Shown here: piece after piece, positions 1-13,400 of the stretch
Layout of the letters: each line of letters starts with the position of its first letter
How positions within the stretch are numbered: position 1 is the first letter of the stretch
Origin: Rhinopomastus cyanomelas
Lineage: Eukaryota; Chordata; Aves; Bucerotiformes; Rhinopomastidae
Length of the DNA stretch: 64,000 nt
Direction: 5' to 3'
Assembly (NCBI GenBank): GCA_013400115.1
Contig: VXBP01004151.1
Coordinates: 496,001-560,000 of the forward strand
The notes under the pieces: generated by a model
Told to the model about the DNA's origin: nothing
Seen by the model: the letters and a program-made list of their open reading frames with translations, nothing else
The model's database searches: none
Translations under genes and position numbers: made by a program

Positions 1-150
1 TTACCTAGTCACCTATCTTTATCTCAACCCACAAGTTTTCCCACTTTTACCCTTCTAATTGTCTCCTTCATCTCACCAGAGTGAGTGAGTGAATGACTGT
101 GCAAGGCTTAGTTGCCAGCTGGAGTTAAACCATGACAGTGAAAGACAGGA
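1..150. mobile_element. Probable endogenous retrovirus LTR fragment
   Basis: The stretch resembles the common avian ERV LTR type in two places: the ends of the words 'acaagttttcccac' near 30-45 and 'gccagctggagttaaacc' near 113-130. It is cut by the window edge and has no visible coding part. Orientation and family are not established; this is a memory-based match to a repeat class. Confidence 0.35.
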
Positions 151-1902
151 TGACAGGATATAACCAACAGCAGATTAGCAAAGAGCAGAAATCTAGCAGC
201 ACTCCTGGTACCTATGAATTGCTGTTCTGATCCATACTAGACACTAAAACCCCCACTACTCTAAATTCAGAATTATGCTGCTGGCACAAAGCATCATATG
301 CAGCAGAGGCAGACTCTGAAAATTTCCCCTCAAACATATTTCTGAGAAGCAAGACTTAAAGCTATCAAATGCTTCCATCCAGAAATTGGTTCAGAAGAGC
401 AACAGCCTCTACTAGCTCAGAACAACACCTCAGTTTTAAACCTCACTTCAGGAAGTCCTCCATAATCATCAATCCCTGTCCAGTTCTACCTCAAATTACA
501 GACATCCAGATCAATAACACAGCCAACAGAATTTGAATGCTCTTTTAGCTCTCTCAAGTATTTTCCAAGTAGAACTGTACTTAGCATAAGTCGATTTGTT
601 GCCTCTCTATGTTGGATCATGCTACAGAACCAAGCAAGTTCCAACAGAACGTCATCGAAACAAATATTGAACAAGTGCCTCCCTAATGAATGCAAGAGCA
701 AAAAGAATCAACTAAGTCTTCAGATTCCATACAGATCATTGTTAAAACTATTCTTTTAGCCAGATAACAAATTGTTTCAGAGATGCCACGTCAGCTAAAA
801 CAGACACAAAACTGTACAAAGATACTTTTAGACGGTCTTGTACGGTAAGACAAAGCTCAGCTCCCCTCGTATCATACAGGTGCAGAACTGTCACAGGCAT
901 CTACTTATTCACTTACGCACTCTAGGCAATGACGAAGCCCTGTTTTCTTTTTACAATACAGTCACACCAGCTCAGAACTGATTATTACACTATGTTAACC
1001 TGAACTAAACAAAAAATTCAACTAACAGGAAACTCCTCCAGTAAGTCAGAAGCAACTAAACTTGTAGTTTTCAGCCTGCAGGACATAACTGTATAAAGCT
1101 TAAAAACATCCAAAGATGTTACAGAAGACTAGAATGGGTATTTATTTTTCTGTATCACAGACTAAGCAAGATCAGTTCCAACAAAGCAGGTAAGCCCCGA
1201 ATCTGTTATGATGGTGGCTTTTTGTTGATATTAATAAAAAAAGACTACAAAACTAGACATGGACAGAATTTGTGATTCTAAGATTTTGAACTTAAGACTC
1301 CAAAATAACAAGTTCTGCATAATTTCAGAGCAAACACTTATCAAGCAGGTATTCAACTAAAATACCATTTCTCCTAATGCAGCATTAGTTTAACTTGTAT
1401 CTCACTTTCTCTGCTGTTCATCTAACCTTGATGGTCCATCACTATGCAAAAGCTGTCCTTGGAACCATATCCACTCCTGGTGTCAGATTCTGCATCCGAC
1501 AAAACTCTCCCCTTACTTCTATGCTACTCAGAGGGGCTCTTGCGTCATGAGGGCACTACTCATATTTCCACTACAGAAAAGAAAGCTTTAATCACAGATA
1601 TATCAAAATGAAGATTACTTCATCTTTATTTAAATGCTTACTGAATAAAGATTAAAGAACAAAAAAGCTAAGTCAAACTGCTGTAATTCTTCAATAATCT
1701 GACTAATTCCTAAATATAAACCTAAAATCAATGATTTGTAACAATATAAATCATAGGTCACAAGATACTAATATCTTTCTACCACAGAACATCAGAAATC
1801 AAGCCAATGTACATTAAGAACAAGATAGACTGCTATTTCAGAAGTTGGGGGGCAGAGGGGTTTATAGGACTCTTTCATTTGGAAGTTTATTTATTTATTT
1901 AC
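1..1902 (-). other. TRRAP: TRRAP intron 3 (partial)
   Basis: AT-rich sequence left of the second coding exon. No further TRRAP exon was recognised on the minus strand, so the third coding exon must lie beyond the window. Apart from the LTR-like piece at the left edge I see nothing assignable. Confidence 0.6.
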
Positions 1903-2396
1903 CTCAAAATTCTCACTGACTTCCTGCATCATTTTCAATTTGGTTTCATCAGCTGGAAATGGAAAATAAAGTAAAAAAATTAAACATCCAACTAAAATGT
2001 GAAAGAAAACACCCAGCTCACTGATCGAAGAAGCAATCAGATCTTATCAGTTTAGCTATCACTGCCCAATTACAAGGCATACAACTCTCATAACCTCTCA
2101 CAACCTCACACACACTCAGCTCACTCACTCTGGCTCATGGTAGTATTGCTCATCACTTTGCTTCTTCAAAGATCAAAACTCCAATGAAATTCAAAGTGAA
2201 TTCCACACACATTTATCAAACTGTACAAACAATACTGTGACATATGTGAAACACATTCTTGAAGCACTTTAACTTTCAGGAGAACAAAAATCTTACGTGT
2301 ATTGACATCCGTAAGAGCAGCCACAAACTGAAGGTATTTTTTCATCAAAGTGGTTTGGTCTACCACTGTAGGCCCTTGTGCTGAAACAAATGCCAT
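1903..2396 (-). CDS. TRRAP: TRRAP, first two coding exons (5' partial)
   Basis: TRRAP is the very large (about 3,800 residue) pseudokinase of the PIKK family that scaffolds the SAGA and TIP60/NuA4 histone acetyltransferase complexes in the nucleus and binds activators such as MYC. Coding exon A runs 2396-2297 (33 codons plus 1 base) and starts MAFVSAQGPTVVDQTT; a GT donor follows at 2296-2295. Coding exon B is 1952-1903 (50 bases, PDETKLKMMQEVSENFE) with an AG acceptor at 1954-1953 and a GT donor at 1902-1901; the phases join exactly. The residues match the conserved vertebrate TRRAP N-terminus closely. The start codon has A at -3 and G at +4. Exon A probably begins in the 5' UTR near 2416, after an AG at 2418-2417. 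Only the N-terminal HEAT-repeat start is here; the FAT and kinase-like parts lie off the left edge. Confidence 0.95.
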
Positions 2397-2869
2397 CTTG
2401 GAGGTGGAAGGATCAGCTTTCAGTACATAAAATCAAGACCAATACAACTCAACACACCTACAAAAACAAATTAAAGCTTTTGTTCGTTTGTTTGGCTGGC
2501 TAACAGCAACTGTTACACCTACAGCCCTTCTTTCGACATATCAACGACACATCTTCTCCAAAAATCACAAATGGGGCTTAGCAATAAAATGCCTGCTGCC
2601 CAGAGCATCACCGCACAACTTTTAGAGGCCAGTGGTCACTGGGCTTTTCACACCACAGAATTCCCTGAGGTCCCGTATCTGCCAGCACCAGCAGCAAGTT
2701 CAGATACCCCACATCTGGTTCCTTCTTCTTCGGACCTAGCTCGATCCCACCCGCACATCGCGACAGGACTCGCTGCAGGAGGTGCCACAACTTAGCTGTC
2801 GGGTCGCTGTAGTTATTTCTCACAATCGCCTTTGTCAATTGCAAGAAAAGAAACCTGACATCAAACAGA

Positions 2870-4470
2870 CCAGCGACAGCCCCTCTGGCCTTGGCGCGTT
2901 GCAATCAGATCCCGCACAGCTCGGCCGCCCTCCGCAACCCGCGGCGGGAGAAGACCCGCAAAACCCCGCTCAGTGCTCCCGCACAGCCCCGCGTTCCCTC
3001 ACCTTCCCCAGCAGGGCCGCTCGCTGCCGGGTTGTTCCCGCTGCCAGGCCATCACGATGACCCCATGCCCGTCGAGGCGCCTGCCCTGCAGACACGGTAC
3101 CCGTGAATGGCCGTTACAGCCTTCCAGCCCTCCCCTCGACCCCCCGCCCTCCCGCTTCCCGTGCGCAGCCCGCGGCCTTCGCGCGTCTCGCTGGCGGGGC
3201 CCCGACTCCTTCCTCCGCCCCGCGCCGGGCCCGGCCTCGCCTCCTGCCGCTCCGCTCCACCCTGCGCCAGGCCCGGGCCCCCGCCTCGGGGCGCTGCCGC
3301 CGTCCCCCTCGTCGCTCACTTCGCGGCGGCCCGAGCTGGCTGACCTTAGCACCCCCGGCTCCCTCCTTTGTTGCTCCCCGAGGCCGGTGGCAGAGCATGG
3401 ACGCAACGGAAGCGCCTGAGCCCAGTTCCGGCCGCCTCCTCCGGCTCCCCGCCTCCCGCACATCTCTCTGGCGGGGGTGGGTGCTGAAGCCCCGGGCTGC
3501 ACCGCGGGGCACCGCGAGCTCCGGGTACCCCTGCTCTACTCTACCCTGCCTTGCCCATGCCTCTTCTTTGGGGAAGGGCCCCTGCCAGCCCCCACGGGGC
3601 CGCGCTGCCTGAGTCGAGGCCTGGCCATCCCTCTCTCAGCCCTGGGGTCTCCCTTAATGCAGCGGCCAGTAACCGCGACGCCGGTGACAGCGGGCGAGCA
3701 GTTACCGGGTCAGATAGGGCCGCACTCCGTGTCCCCGGCAGGCCCCAGCCCCCTCGTCCCGCTCCTGCCGCGGTCCCGCCCAGGTCCCGCCCCGCAGCGG
3801 CCAGAGCGGCTCTGGCGCGGGAGAACTGCGAGGGGACCGCGAGCAAAGCCAGACGAGGAGGATGATCCCCACAAATAAAACTAAAAAAGAAAGCAGCCAG
3901 GAGTTAAGAAAATTTGGAAATAAATGTTAACAACCAAAAATCCTGCATCGCGCTTGTAGGAGCCGCTCTCGGAGCTCTATCGCCCCGGCGGTACCGGCTG
4001 CTCGGGGCAGCTGACCGTGCCTGGGGCGTCCGAACGCACTATGTCAGACACACACCGACCCCTGGTCCAGGCGCTCGGGGCTGCTCCCGCTCTCCACAGA
4101 CAGGCGACATTTGCGCATTTACGGACTGGTTATTCGAAGTCCCGGTACGGCGGCGCCGCAGCCCCGGGGAACTTCCCCCGCGAGAGACCGGGTGGGCGCT
4201 GCCGCGGGGGCGCGGCCCAGGGGGGCGGGCGGAGGTGCCGCAGTGCCGCGGGGCAGCGTACGGGCCCAGCGCGCTGAAACACGCACCCGGTGGTGTCTGT
4301 CCATGGCCCCCTCCCGGCTGTGCCCGCCAATGGCCTCCGCTGCCCCGGGCATCGTCCTGCCGCAGTGTCTGGTGCTGGTGCTGCTGCTTGGCCCCGCCGT
4401 CCTGATCGCAGGTGAGGGGCCGCCGGTCCGCGCTGTCATTGCCGCCGGGGAGCGGGCAAGAGTTTGAGCT
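2870..4470. promoter_or_regulatory. CpG-island bidirectional promoter of TRRAP and TMEM130
   Basis: GC- and CpG-rich block between the two divergent genes, sharply different from the AT-rich flanks. It contains GC boxes (for example a GGGGGGCGGGCGG run near 4219). The start codons are 1.9 kb apart, head to head. A short AT-rich gap at about 3870-3950 splits the island, so there may be two core promoters, the left for TRRAP and the right for TMEM130. I see no clear TATA box for either gene. Confidence 0.75.
3003..3060 (-). other. TRRAP: Candidate TRRAP non-coding first exon, 3' part
   Basis: On the minus strand a good donor (AAG followed by GTGAGG) lies at 3003/3002 inside the CpG island, about 590 bases before the acceptor of the first coding exon. 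A non-coding first exon is expected for TRRAP. The transcription start cannot be placed, so the upper boundary is nominal. Confidence 0.35.
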
Positions 4471-7400
4471 GCTTCATGTGTGGGGTGGTCGTGGGTTTCT
4501 GCTGGCCGTGACAGTGAGGTGAGGCAGCTCCGAGCACCTTCTCTCTGCCCCTCGACTTCAACCCCAGCCGCTGCGCCCTTGGCGCGGGCAGTGCAGCCAG
4601 AGCATCCCGGGGGGCAGCGCTTGGCCTCGCACTCTCCAGCCCAGAAGCTGCATCGGTGCTTCCCCGCTGCCCCAACGCCGGGGCTCGCAAGGAACCTGGG
4701 CAGCCGCTGTCTCCTGGTTTGGCCTTGCTGTGCTGGATTCTCCAAAGAAAGGTTGGAAAGGTAGAAGGAATCCCCGAACTAGATGAAGCGTCTCGCCCTG
4801 CCGGTGACTCGCTGGGTGACCTTGGTTTAGCCACTTAATCTCCAGTGCAGCAGCAGCTGTTGGGCTCCGTGCGGTACAGCCCTGGTTTGTAGAACACAGT
4901 GATAACCTCCAAGGAGAAATACTAGATAAGCCCGAGGTAGCTGGCTGTTTTTTCCCCAAGTTCTACTAAAATAAAGCAGAGGGTGGCACCAGTCTTCTAG
5001 ATACCTGAAACCTGTCTGTGCCAGATTTCATCACATCACAAGCATTTCTCTATTAATTCAAAAATCTGAACTCGGGACTGCTCTTCGTGTTGTGAAATGG
5101 AAATAATGAAGCTCTTGCTCGGGCAGTAATGTTATCCTTTTTTCTGGCAGTCATTTTTGCATCCAGATTTGCTTAGTTTCAGCAATCAGTGGTGTAGCCA
5201 CTAAGCAGATGTTTTGGGGTTTCCTTCTGCTCCATTCCAAACTGATGGGTGCAGATTAGCTGACCCCCGTGCTTCCTCCACATTGCAGGTTACCTGATGT
5301 GAAGCTTTTCATTCCTCAGTACTCCCAAGTCCTCCTCCACCGGGCTGCTCTCAGCGCTGTCATTGCCTAGCCGGTATTGATGCAGAGGATTGTCCCAATC
5401 TGTGTGCAGGACTCGTTGAAACTCATGAGGTTCTTAAGGGCCCACTTCTTCAGCTTGTCCAGGTCTCTTTGGATGGTGAAATGAACCTATTCAATGAAAT
5501 CTTATCTGGGTTTGCAAGTTAATTCTTTCAGAACAAAGTGCAGCTGATCTTAACTTTCTTCCAGTAGCTGTTGGTTTAGAGACCATATCAGTCCATTAGT
5601 AACATTGAAACCATAGCCAGCTCTGCCTAAAAAACCTTTGTCAAAGCTTTTGTGATTGTTCTAGTTTGAAGTGCTTTTCTGCTATTAACATTTCTAAGGC
5701 CCAAAGTCTAACATTTAGCTTAATGCTTCTTAATTGTACGTACATATTGGTCAGGTCTTTGCTGGGAGTGTCCTTGTGAGTCACATAAAACACAGCTGAT
5801 TAGTTAAAAACTGGAAACACATAAACAAAACAAAAACTGCAGTACAACGAGGTTTGTTGCTTTTGTTTTTCTGATTTCCACAGAGGAGTATGGTCTGGAA
5901 ATAACCAACAATGGTCCCATCACAACTGGAGCTCAAGCTACTGTTCACGCCAGTCTAAGTATGAAGAATGGCAGTGTCACGTCAAACTTGTATCACTTTA
6001 ACTGGATTTATGCTCCTCTGATTCTGATGCAGAAATCTGAGCAGCAGTTGAACTCTGTAATTAATGTGACCAGTGAATTTCCTGGGACTTTTCCTGTATC
6101 TGTCTGGGTGACCCATAGAAACTGTTGGTTATGTCGGCCGATTGCTAGAAATGCCACCATGCTTCACATTACAGGTAAAATAGCTTTACAACTTGTACGT
6201 CTACAGGAATTCAGTATGCATCAGGATGCTTGCAACCTTTGCTAGCATCAGAAAAATGAAAGCCAGGCATAAATACAGCTTCTGCAACAGAGTTTGGCCT
6301 GTGTAGGTCTCTGACTGAAGGTGGGTTTAGATGGTGTACTAACTGGGCTGTGCTGTGGTCTATCTCCAAGTGTGATTCATCTTGCCCATGTTCTTTTCTC
6401 TCTGTCAGAGATGCTTAACTAGAAACTAGATGCTTCAGTAGCTGCAGTTCACACATCATCATTATTCAGCGATGTCCAGACTCCTACTACAAAGCTTTCT
6501 GTGCTCCTTCCCAGCATTTCTAGTCCTAAACTTATGACGACCAGCAGCATGACATTCCCTGTTGCATGACATAGCAAAAACTTAGGCTGTCAGCACAACA
6601 GGGCTATTACACTTTCTTTTAAAGATCTGGCTGACAGGGCTGAATTTGTGTATAAAGTCATGGGTGCATTTCCAAATATTGCCAAGTGCAGTTTCAGCTT
6701 ACTGGAGCTATTCATAACCATAAATATGGATTTTTGACAAACTGAGTAGTAGGGTTAACCTAATCTCTAATACAGGGATTGACATGAAATATCAGCTCAC
6801 AGGTTCCCACAATCCCTTAGTTTACGGAGTAATAACCACTTCCCTCCAAGCACATGCCTCAGTGCTCTGCTTATACCGTCTACAATAGATGCAGCTTCCA
6901 ACCAGGGATAAGGAAGTGCATAAAGACAGAAGAGCTGGCCATAGGGAAAAACCAACATTGAGGGATGAGGTATTGAAACTTTTATTTAAGAATCTCTTAA
7001 TTAAGATCTTGATGATCTCTTGGGTCCCTTCCAACCCCTAACATCCTATGATCCTATGATAATCACCAAGCTTGCTGGATTAGTTTTATAAAAGTATAGA
7101 TGAGATCTTCTCTGTCTTAAGAACCTGCTGCCTTACTGAAATATCTACTCATTCCTTTCTTGCTTTGCATTGTCATAGTCTCATGCCACCAGCAAGAAGA
7201 TAAAACCTTTCTATAGCTCTATAAATGTGGGATTGCCTGCCCCAAGCAAAAGCATCCACAGGGGCTTCTTTGGGGCCCAAAGGTAGTTGCCATTAATTCA
7301 CGAATTACACCTATGGTTAATGGTTACCAGCCCCATTCTGGAGCAGTAATTGTGATTCTTATTTATGCATCATCAAGAGAACAATTAACCAGATTTATGA

Positions 7401-10400
7401 ATTGTTAACAGAGTAAAAGTCTGTTAGTGGTAATTAATGACCTATTAATTTTAAAATGAGATAAGTGTGTCTTCATAACACTTCTTTATTCATAGGTTAG
7501 AAAGGGGGTTTTGACCTAGCCTCTTCCAGTCCTGGGAAACAAACTGAGGCACAGGATCTCTCATAGGCATCAAAATATCACTCTTTTTGCGCTCCCAATA
7601 TATAGCACATCTGTTTTCCATAATAGTCACATTTTCATTTCTGTGGAAGCAGCTAAAACTAAAAAACAGCAACATAAAAACCCCACAAAACAAACAAACA
7701 AAACCTGCCACTGCAAACAGGAATGGTGTGGGTAGAGATTGAATTCTGGATCCCTCGGTCTAGATACCTGAGATTAATCCCAGTTCTTTTAAAATCAATA
7801 CTAAGAAATTATATCGACATTCATCAGCCCAGGATTATTTCTTTCAGTTCTTTTACAAGCTTACTCGTGACCAATGGGTAACCCTCAACAAGTAATTTGG
7901 TCTCTCTGACTCACTAAGGCATGTGAAAACACTGAGTAATGGATATAAAATAACCATTTGGAGTAGGACACAGAAAGTCTTAGGCAGAACTTTTAAAATC
8001 ATATTTTAATACTCAGACAGAGCATGCTGTAAAAGTTGTACAAGCTGCTGTTATTTTTCCACTTTATTGTTCTGCAGAATTCATCACAGGGAATCTTACC
8101 ATTGCCCAGATAGAAGACAGTAGACTCATCACACATGGTTCTAGTTCTTCCACGGGTGCTGTGACTCGGATTTCTTTCTCTCTTCATGATCCAAGTCATT
8201 ACTTCATGTCAGCATCCTTCATCTACAAATGGGATTTTGGAGATGGGTAGGTGTGGTTCCCTCGTTTGCTTTAATGAGTATTCAAGATGACTCTGACTCA
8301 GATGTTCACCTAGAGAAAAATCCTGAATAGATCACAAGAGAAATCATAAGTCTTGCCAAGTCGGACAGGTGGAATATGAAACATTTTTGGCACAGAAGTC
8401 TCTGCCCACTCAGAAAACGCTCATACTTTAAAGCCCTACATTTCTTGTTCAAACACATGCTTAGTTATGTTACTGTGTGTGCAGTATGCTGAACTGAACT
8501 GAACAAACTGGAAAAAGTAATTTTTTATGAGCTGTTGTTTTAAAACACCGTTTCACCTGCAGATCTCCATTAGCGAGTTGCTGTTGCTGTTGAATATGTG
8601 AACAATCTGTGCCCTTAAGGAAAGTGGGAGCAGAGTACTGTTATGTGGTTGGGCAGTACGTAGCTGTTACTATGACACATAAATGTACCAAGACTTGGGT
8701 GAGGAACTTCTGAAGGTAGTTAGGTCTCTCATGGAGATGCATATTAACACACATGTAACACTTATCTAATAGCAAAATGGAGCAGGAAATAAAAAGCTGG
8801 CACTTCTCAAAACCATCAGAGGCAAACCCATGGGTAAAGTCACTCTGCAGCAGGGAGGAAAAAAATGTTCAGTGAGTTTCCTTGTCTGAGGACAAAAATC
8901 TATCCAATACAAACAGGTGTATGCGAAGGGAAATGTAAGCTTTTGTCTTTGAATACTATATTTTTTCCTTTATTTCTTTTTTTCCTCTTCTCCTCCTCAG
9001 TGTTTTAGTTAGCTAGTGTTTTAGTTAACCTTAGTGTTTAGTAGTCTATCTGCTGCAACCTTAGTTTTCATAATTTACTGTCTGTTTGTGTTGTATTTTG
9101 CAAATTCTTTATTTTCTTTGATTAAAATAGATCTTAAACCGATCGTTGTTCCATTGGTAATGCCACAGTCATTAATCCTCATTATATATGGACATAAAGT
9201 AGAATTCGATTGACAGCTGACTGTAGCATTGTCTATAAAGAAGATATATTAGAGCTTGTCCCTTTATAAATCAGGAGATATGTAAGCACTTAGTGAAAGG
9301 CATTTTTTATTCTAAAGCTTTTCATGTTGCACACAGACTTTATCAGATTACCAAGGAACCCTTTGTTTACTACAATTGCTCTACCATGGGGAATCGCACA
9401 GTGCATCTGAAAGTCATAGCTGAGTGGGAGCAAACTGGTAGCATCATGCACGAAAGAGAAACGGTGCAGAAAACTGGTGATTTTACCACTGCTCTGGAGC
9501 TGTTAGGTAATTACAAAACATTCTGCATACTCAAAACAGAACTTACTATATATGTACAATCTAGTTTTAATGTGATAATACAACCAGCATTATTTCCACT
9601 TGCAAAAACTGGTCAACATTACTCAGTGAAGAGTTTTGATTGAAAAATGGACTTTTGCTATTCTAGTGCAGAAAAAAATGGGGGAAATGTATGAAAACTT
9701 TTTAATTTACTAGAAGTTTTACTGTCTTTTGTTAAATTCTCATGTACACTTAAAACTTACAAAAAAATATTGACCATAACTTATAGAAAATTTGTTTGTT
9801 TAATTTATGCCAGCTATCCCTAAAAAATTAAGTAAGCATTAGTAAAGTCTCATTATTTTTTACCAACTTCAAGAGTAAATAAACACATAAGTAAAATGTA
9901 AAGGATTTATGAAGTAGGTGACCAAAATGAAATCATAAAAATATAAAAACTTATAACAATTCTACCAGAAGGCTCCATGTTAGGTGTGGGGCAAGTAGTA
10001 CTATTTGTGTGACTAATGGAGTTAAAATTTGTGAAGTCTGTGAAAACAAGCCTTTACTGGAAAAGTGAATTTCAATTTATGTCTGCAGTGTGACATGTTT
10101 GTTTTTGTTTTCTCTCAGATGCTGTTAAGAGTATTAACGTAGTGGGCTCCAGAGAGACTCACGTAATGGAAAACTTGAGCTTATCTCTTCACATCAATGG
10201 CACGTAAGTGGCAAACACAACTTCTTTCCCCAAGACATTGTCTATTTCAGTGTTTTCCCCCACTGTTTTAAAATAGTTGCACCCTGGGAACTGTTTACTA
10301 AAACAAATAAGCAAAAATGTCTCTTGCAGAAAATGCCGTTGTATATTACTGTTTCCTACCCAAAATACAGTGACCTCTAAGAGCCTGCATCTTTACAGGA

Positions 10401-13400
10401 AAGCAGAATCCTCCCACATAAAGTAAATGGGTTTTGTATCTTTTTTAAGAGAATGATAGAACCAGTCAAAGAAACACAGTGGGGAAAATAGCATATTAAA
10501 ACTTCTGATTTTTTTTCTCTGACTAATACTTGACTGGCATGTGAGAACAATGGGTTTGGGGATAGTTTTGGCAAGTTAAGATGACAAGACAAATAAGACA
10601 GAAAGGATTATAGGAATCTGGAAGTCATGACCACCTTGATCCTATCACAAGCTCTCTCAAGCTGCCATTTCTAGAATACATCAGAGCATTTTTGTAAGGC
10701 AGAAGCATTTTGAATGCTACTGAAACACTTCCAAGAGCTCCTTCACCCTGCAAACTCCATGATTACAGAAGTAATTTTTTTTCTCCAAGAAGCGTGACAC
10801 TTTCATGTTCTGCTACTGAAAGCAGTTCAGAGTAATGCTAGATTTTAAAAATGGAGTGAGCAGCACCCAACACAGTCTTTTTACATATGGGAACAGCCAG
10901 AAACCATTACGGGCAAACCCGAGACTGCTCAAACCAGGCTTGGTTTTAGGATGAACAATGTTTGCCAGACCTGGGACTGATGCAATAGGAGTTTATGACA
11001 GAGAAGCAGTGACGAAGACTTGGGAGATGGGTTATCAGAGACAAAGCTAGAAAATGAGCTAAACACATAAGCATGCTGTTGTATAGCAGAGACTGTCCTA
11101 AAGAGATAAAGGACAAAATACTAATGAGATGGAGTAAAGAAATTCTCTATGTGTTATCAGAATCAAAGTACATAGCACCTAAGGTGACTCCAAACAGAAC
11201 TGGTTGGAACCAGAGTCTGAAAATAAAAATAGAAGGCGCCAACTAGACAAGATGAGAAGACACTTGGCCATAAAGCATATTGCACCCAGACTGATTGATT
11301 ACAAATAAAAACCTTTTTGCAGTTATAAGGCAGAACTGTGAGCTTTGCTATTTGTTTACTGTTTCCAGCAATTAGTCCATTGTGCTTAGATCATCTCATG
11401 TTCTTTTCAGTTTTAGGTGTGGACTTTTTATACTGGGAAAGTCTTGGGTGAGCTTCAGTAGCACAGACAGATCTTTTGTGTGAAAAGAGCAAATTAAAAG
11501 CAACCTATACTCCCTTGGAAGTGCAGGGAAGAAAAGGTTCCTTGTGTGTTTATTGGAGAAAGATTATTGGGTTTTCTACACACAATGACCCATGCAGATA
11601 TTTAGCTCTCAGTTCAAAGGTTTGCTTCTACAGAAGCATCACAAAGAGCTTTTCAACTGACAAACACTATAAATGATACAATTCTGTGGTTGATTACTTC
11701 TCCGTGTATAGTTAGATTAACTTTGTTATTTCAATAATGATGATGCCGTTTTACCCAAGTCAGTCATCAGCTGACATTTTTACACAGTTTTCACCTCATG
11801 TTTTTTGTTTTCCCCCACTCCAGCCCACCTCTGGCCATTTGCTGGCTCATAAAGGCTGAGTGTGTTCCGCTCGAAGGTGATAAATGTCACCTGGTGGAGA
11901 TCAGCGGCTCCTGCTACAACCTCAGTCAGACCTTCCAGGATGCTGGACACTACTGCCTCAGTGTCCGAGTGGAGAATGGTGTGACCATGCTGCAGACATA
12001 CCACGAAATCAAAGTGTGGCCCATAGGTGAGGAGCAGCACCGGGATTCCCACCGGTCTCAAACATGTCAGGGGCAGTGATGGATTAACCACTCTGGAGAT
12101 GACGAGTTTGGAAACTGGTGTAGGTCCCTGAAGGTATTGGAAGGAGAACAAGAAAAGAGCCCCTAATATGCCCTGTAATTGTCCTGAGCTTGCATCCTGC
12201 TGAACCCTGAGATTCAAGAGTGTTCTGAAGCTAATCAGTTTCCTGGAAAGGCTGAGTTACTTAAATGACATATTTTTCAGTTTAAATAATCTGGCTCTTG
12301 AAGTTGGAGAGGATAACTAGGAAAATGTACACATCTATAACATACATTTAATTAAGCAGTCTCCATTCTTTTTGTTTAGTTTAGTAACATTTACTTTGAG
12401 GGTAGGTTTTTCCATTTCTCCCTGTGGGAGGCTGCTAGCTGTTGTGAAGATGAGGTTCCTCTGAGTTCAGTTCATCTTGGGATGCCATGAAGGTACAGAC
12501 ATCCTCAGGAGCTTGAGCTAACATGTAATGTGGGGGTGCAGTTTAGACTGTTCAAGGAAAAAGAGGAGCAGAAAGACCTTACAAGCTCACATTCCTATTT
12601 CTGACATTTAAAAAAAAAGAGAAAATAATCTGGGCTGAAAAATTTATTCCTCTTTACACGTCTTTTGTTCAAAAACTATAGAAGCTTCTCCTAAAACATC
12701 ATTTAATTCTCTTTGTAGTCTCTTCAAAATGTATCATGTCACTCCAGGAATGTGCCTTTATGCTCTTTCCTAGGGATCCATCCAGCTTTCTTTGTCCTGC
12801 TTTGCATCACTCTGGTTTCAGTGACATTAGGACTGGTGCTGTACACGACCTTTCGAAGTAATACACAACAAAAAGATCTCGTGGAGGTATACAGTTACTC
12901 TTACTTTGAGCAAGGATAGTAGTTAGATACCTTTCAGCCATGTGCTTTCAGTGATCCCCAGACAGAGTGGGAGGGAGTGTCTCCCCCGTATGTCTGACCT
13001 GTTCTGTGGAAAAACTTGAACAGGTTAGGCAAATGTGTTAACCAACAGGCATGCTTCTAGCTTGTTGAAGAGAACTGTATTCAAGTTGCCAGGGTTATTA
13101 CAGGCAGTTTGATAAAATTCCAAAGTAGGTGCTTGCATTGATGTATCCCAGAGGATTTATCTCAGAGTGGTTCAATGAAAGAAGGCGGCAAGAAACTAGC
13201 AAGAGAGGATTCAGAATGGGAATATTCCCTAAAGCAGCACTAAATTACATCTGACCTTTGTATGACATCCTGATATGGGAGATCTCCCCAGCTCCCACCC
13301 ATCTCTGGTGGTGTTGCTTTCACTTTCTACATTAGCGTATTTGTAGTAAGCAGGAGCCCCTAAATCAAAAGAAGTGGCCCTTTGTGGCCCTTTGCAAAGC

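Noticed and set aside
2973..3878. Several long overlapping open frames in the CpG island
   Set aside because: They arise because GC-rich DNA has few stop codons; they overlap on both strands and are proline/arginine/alanine-rich.
4111..4302. Upstream in-frame extension of TMEM130 exon 1
   Set aside because: It would put 64 basic, low-complexity residues before the signal peptide, whereas the start at 4303 gives a normal signal peptide and the family's usual length.
10890..11340. Possible LTR or retrotransposon in TMEM130 intron 5
   Set aside because: It has an AATAAA-like word but no TG...CA ends, target duplication or recognisable family match.
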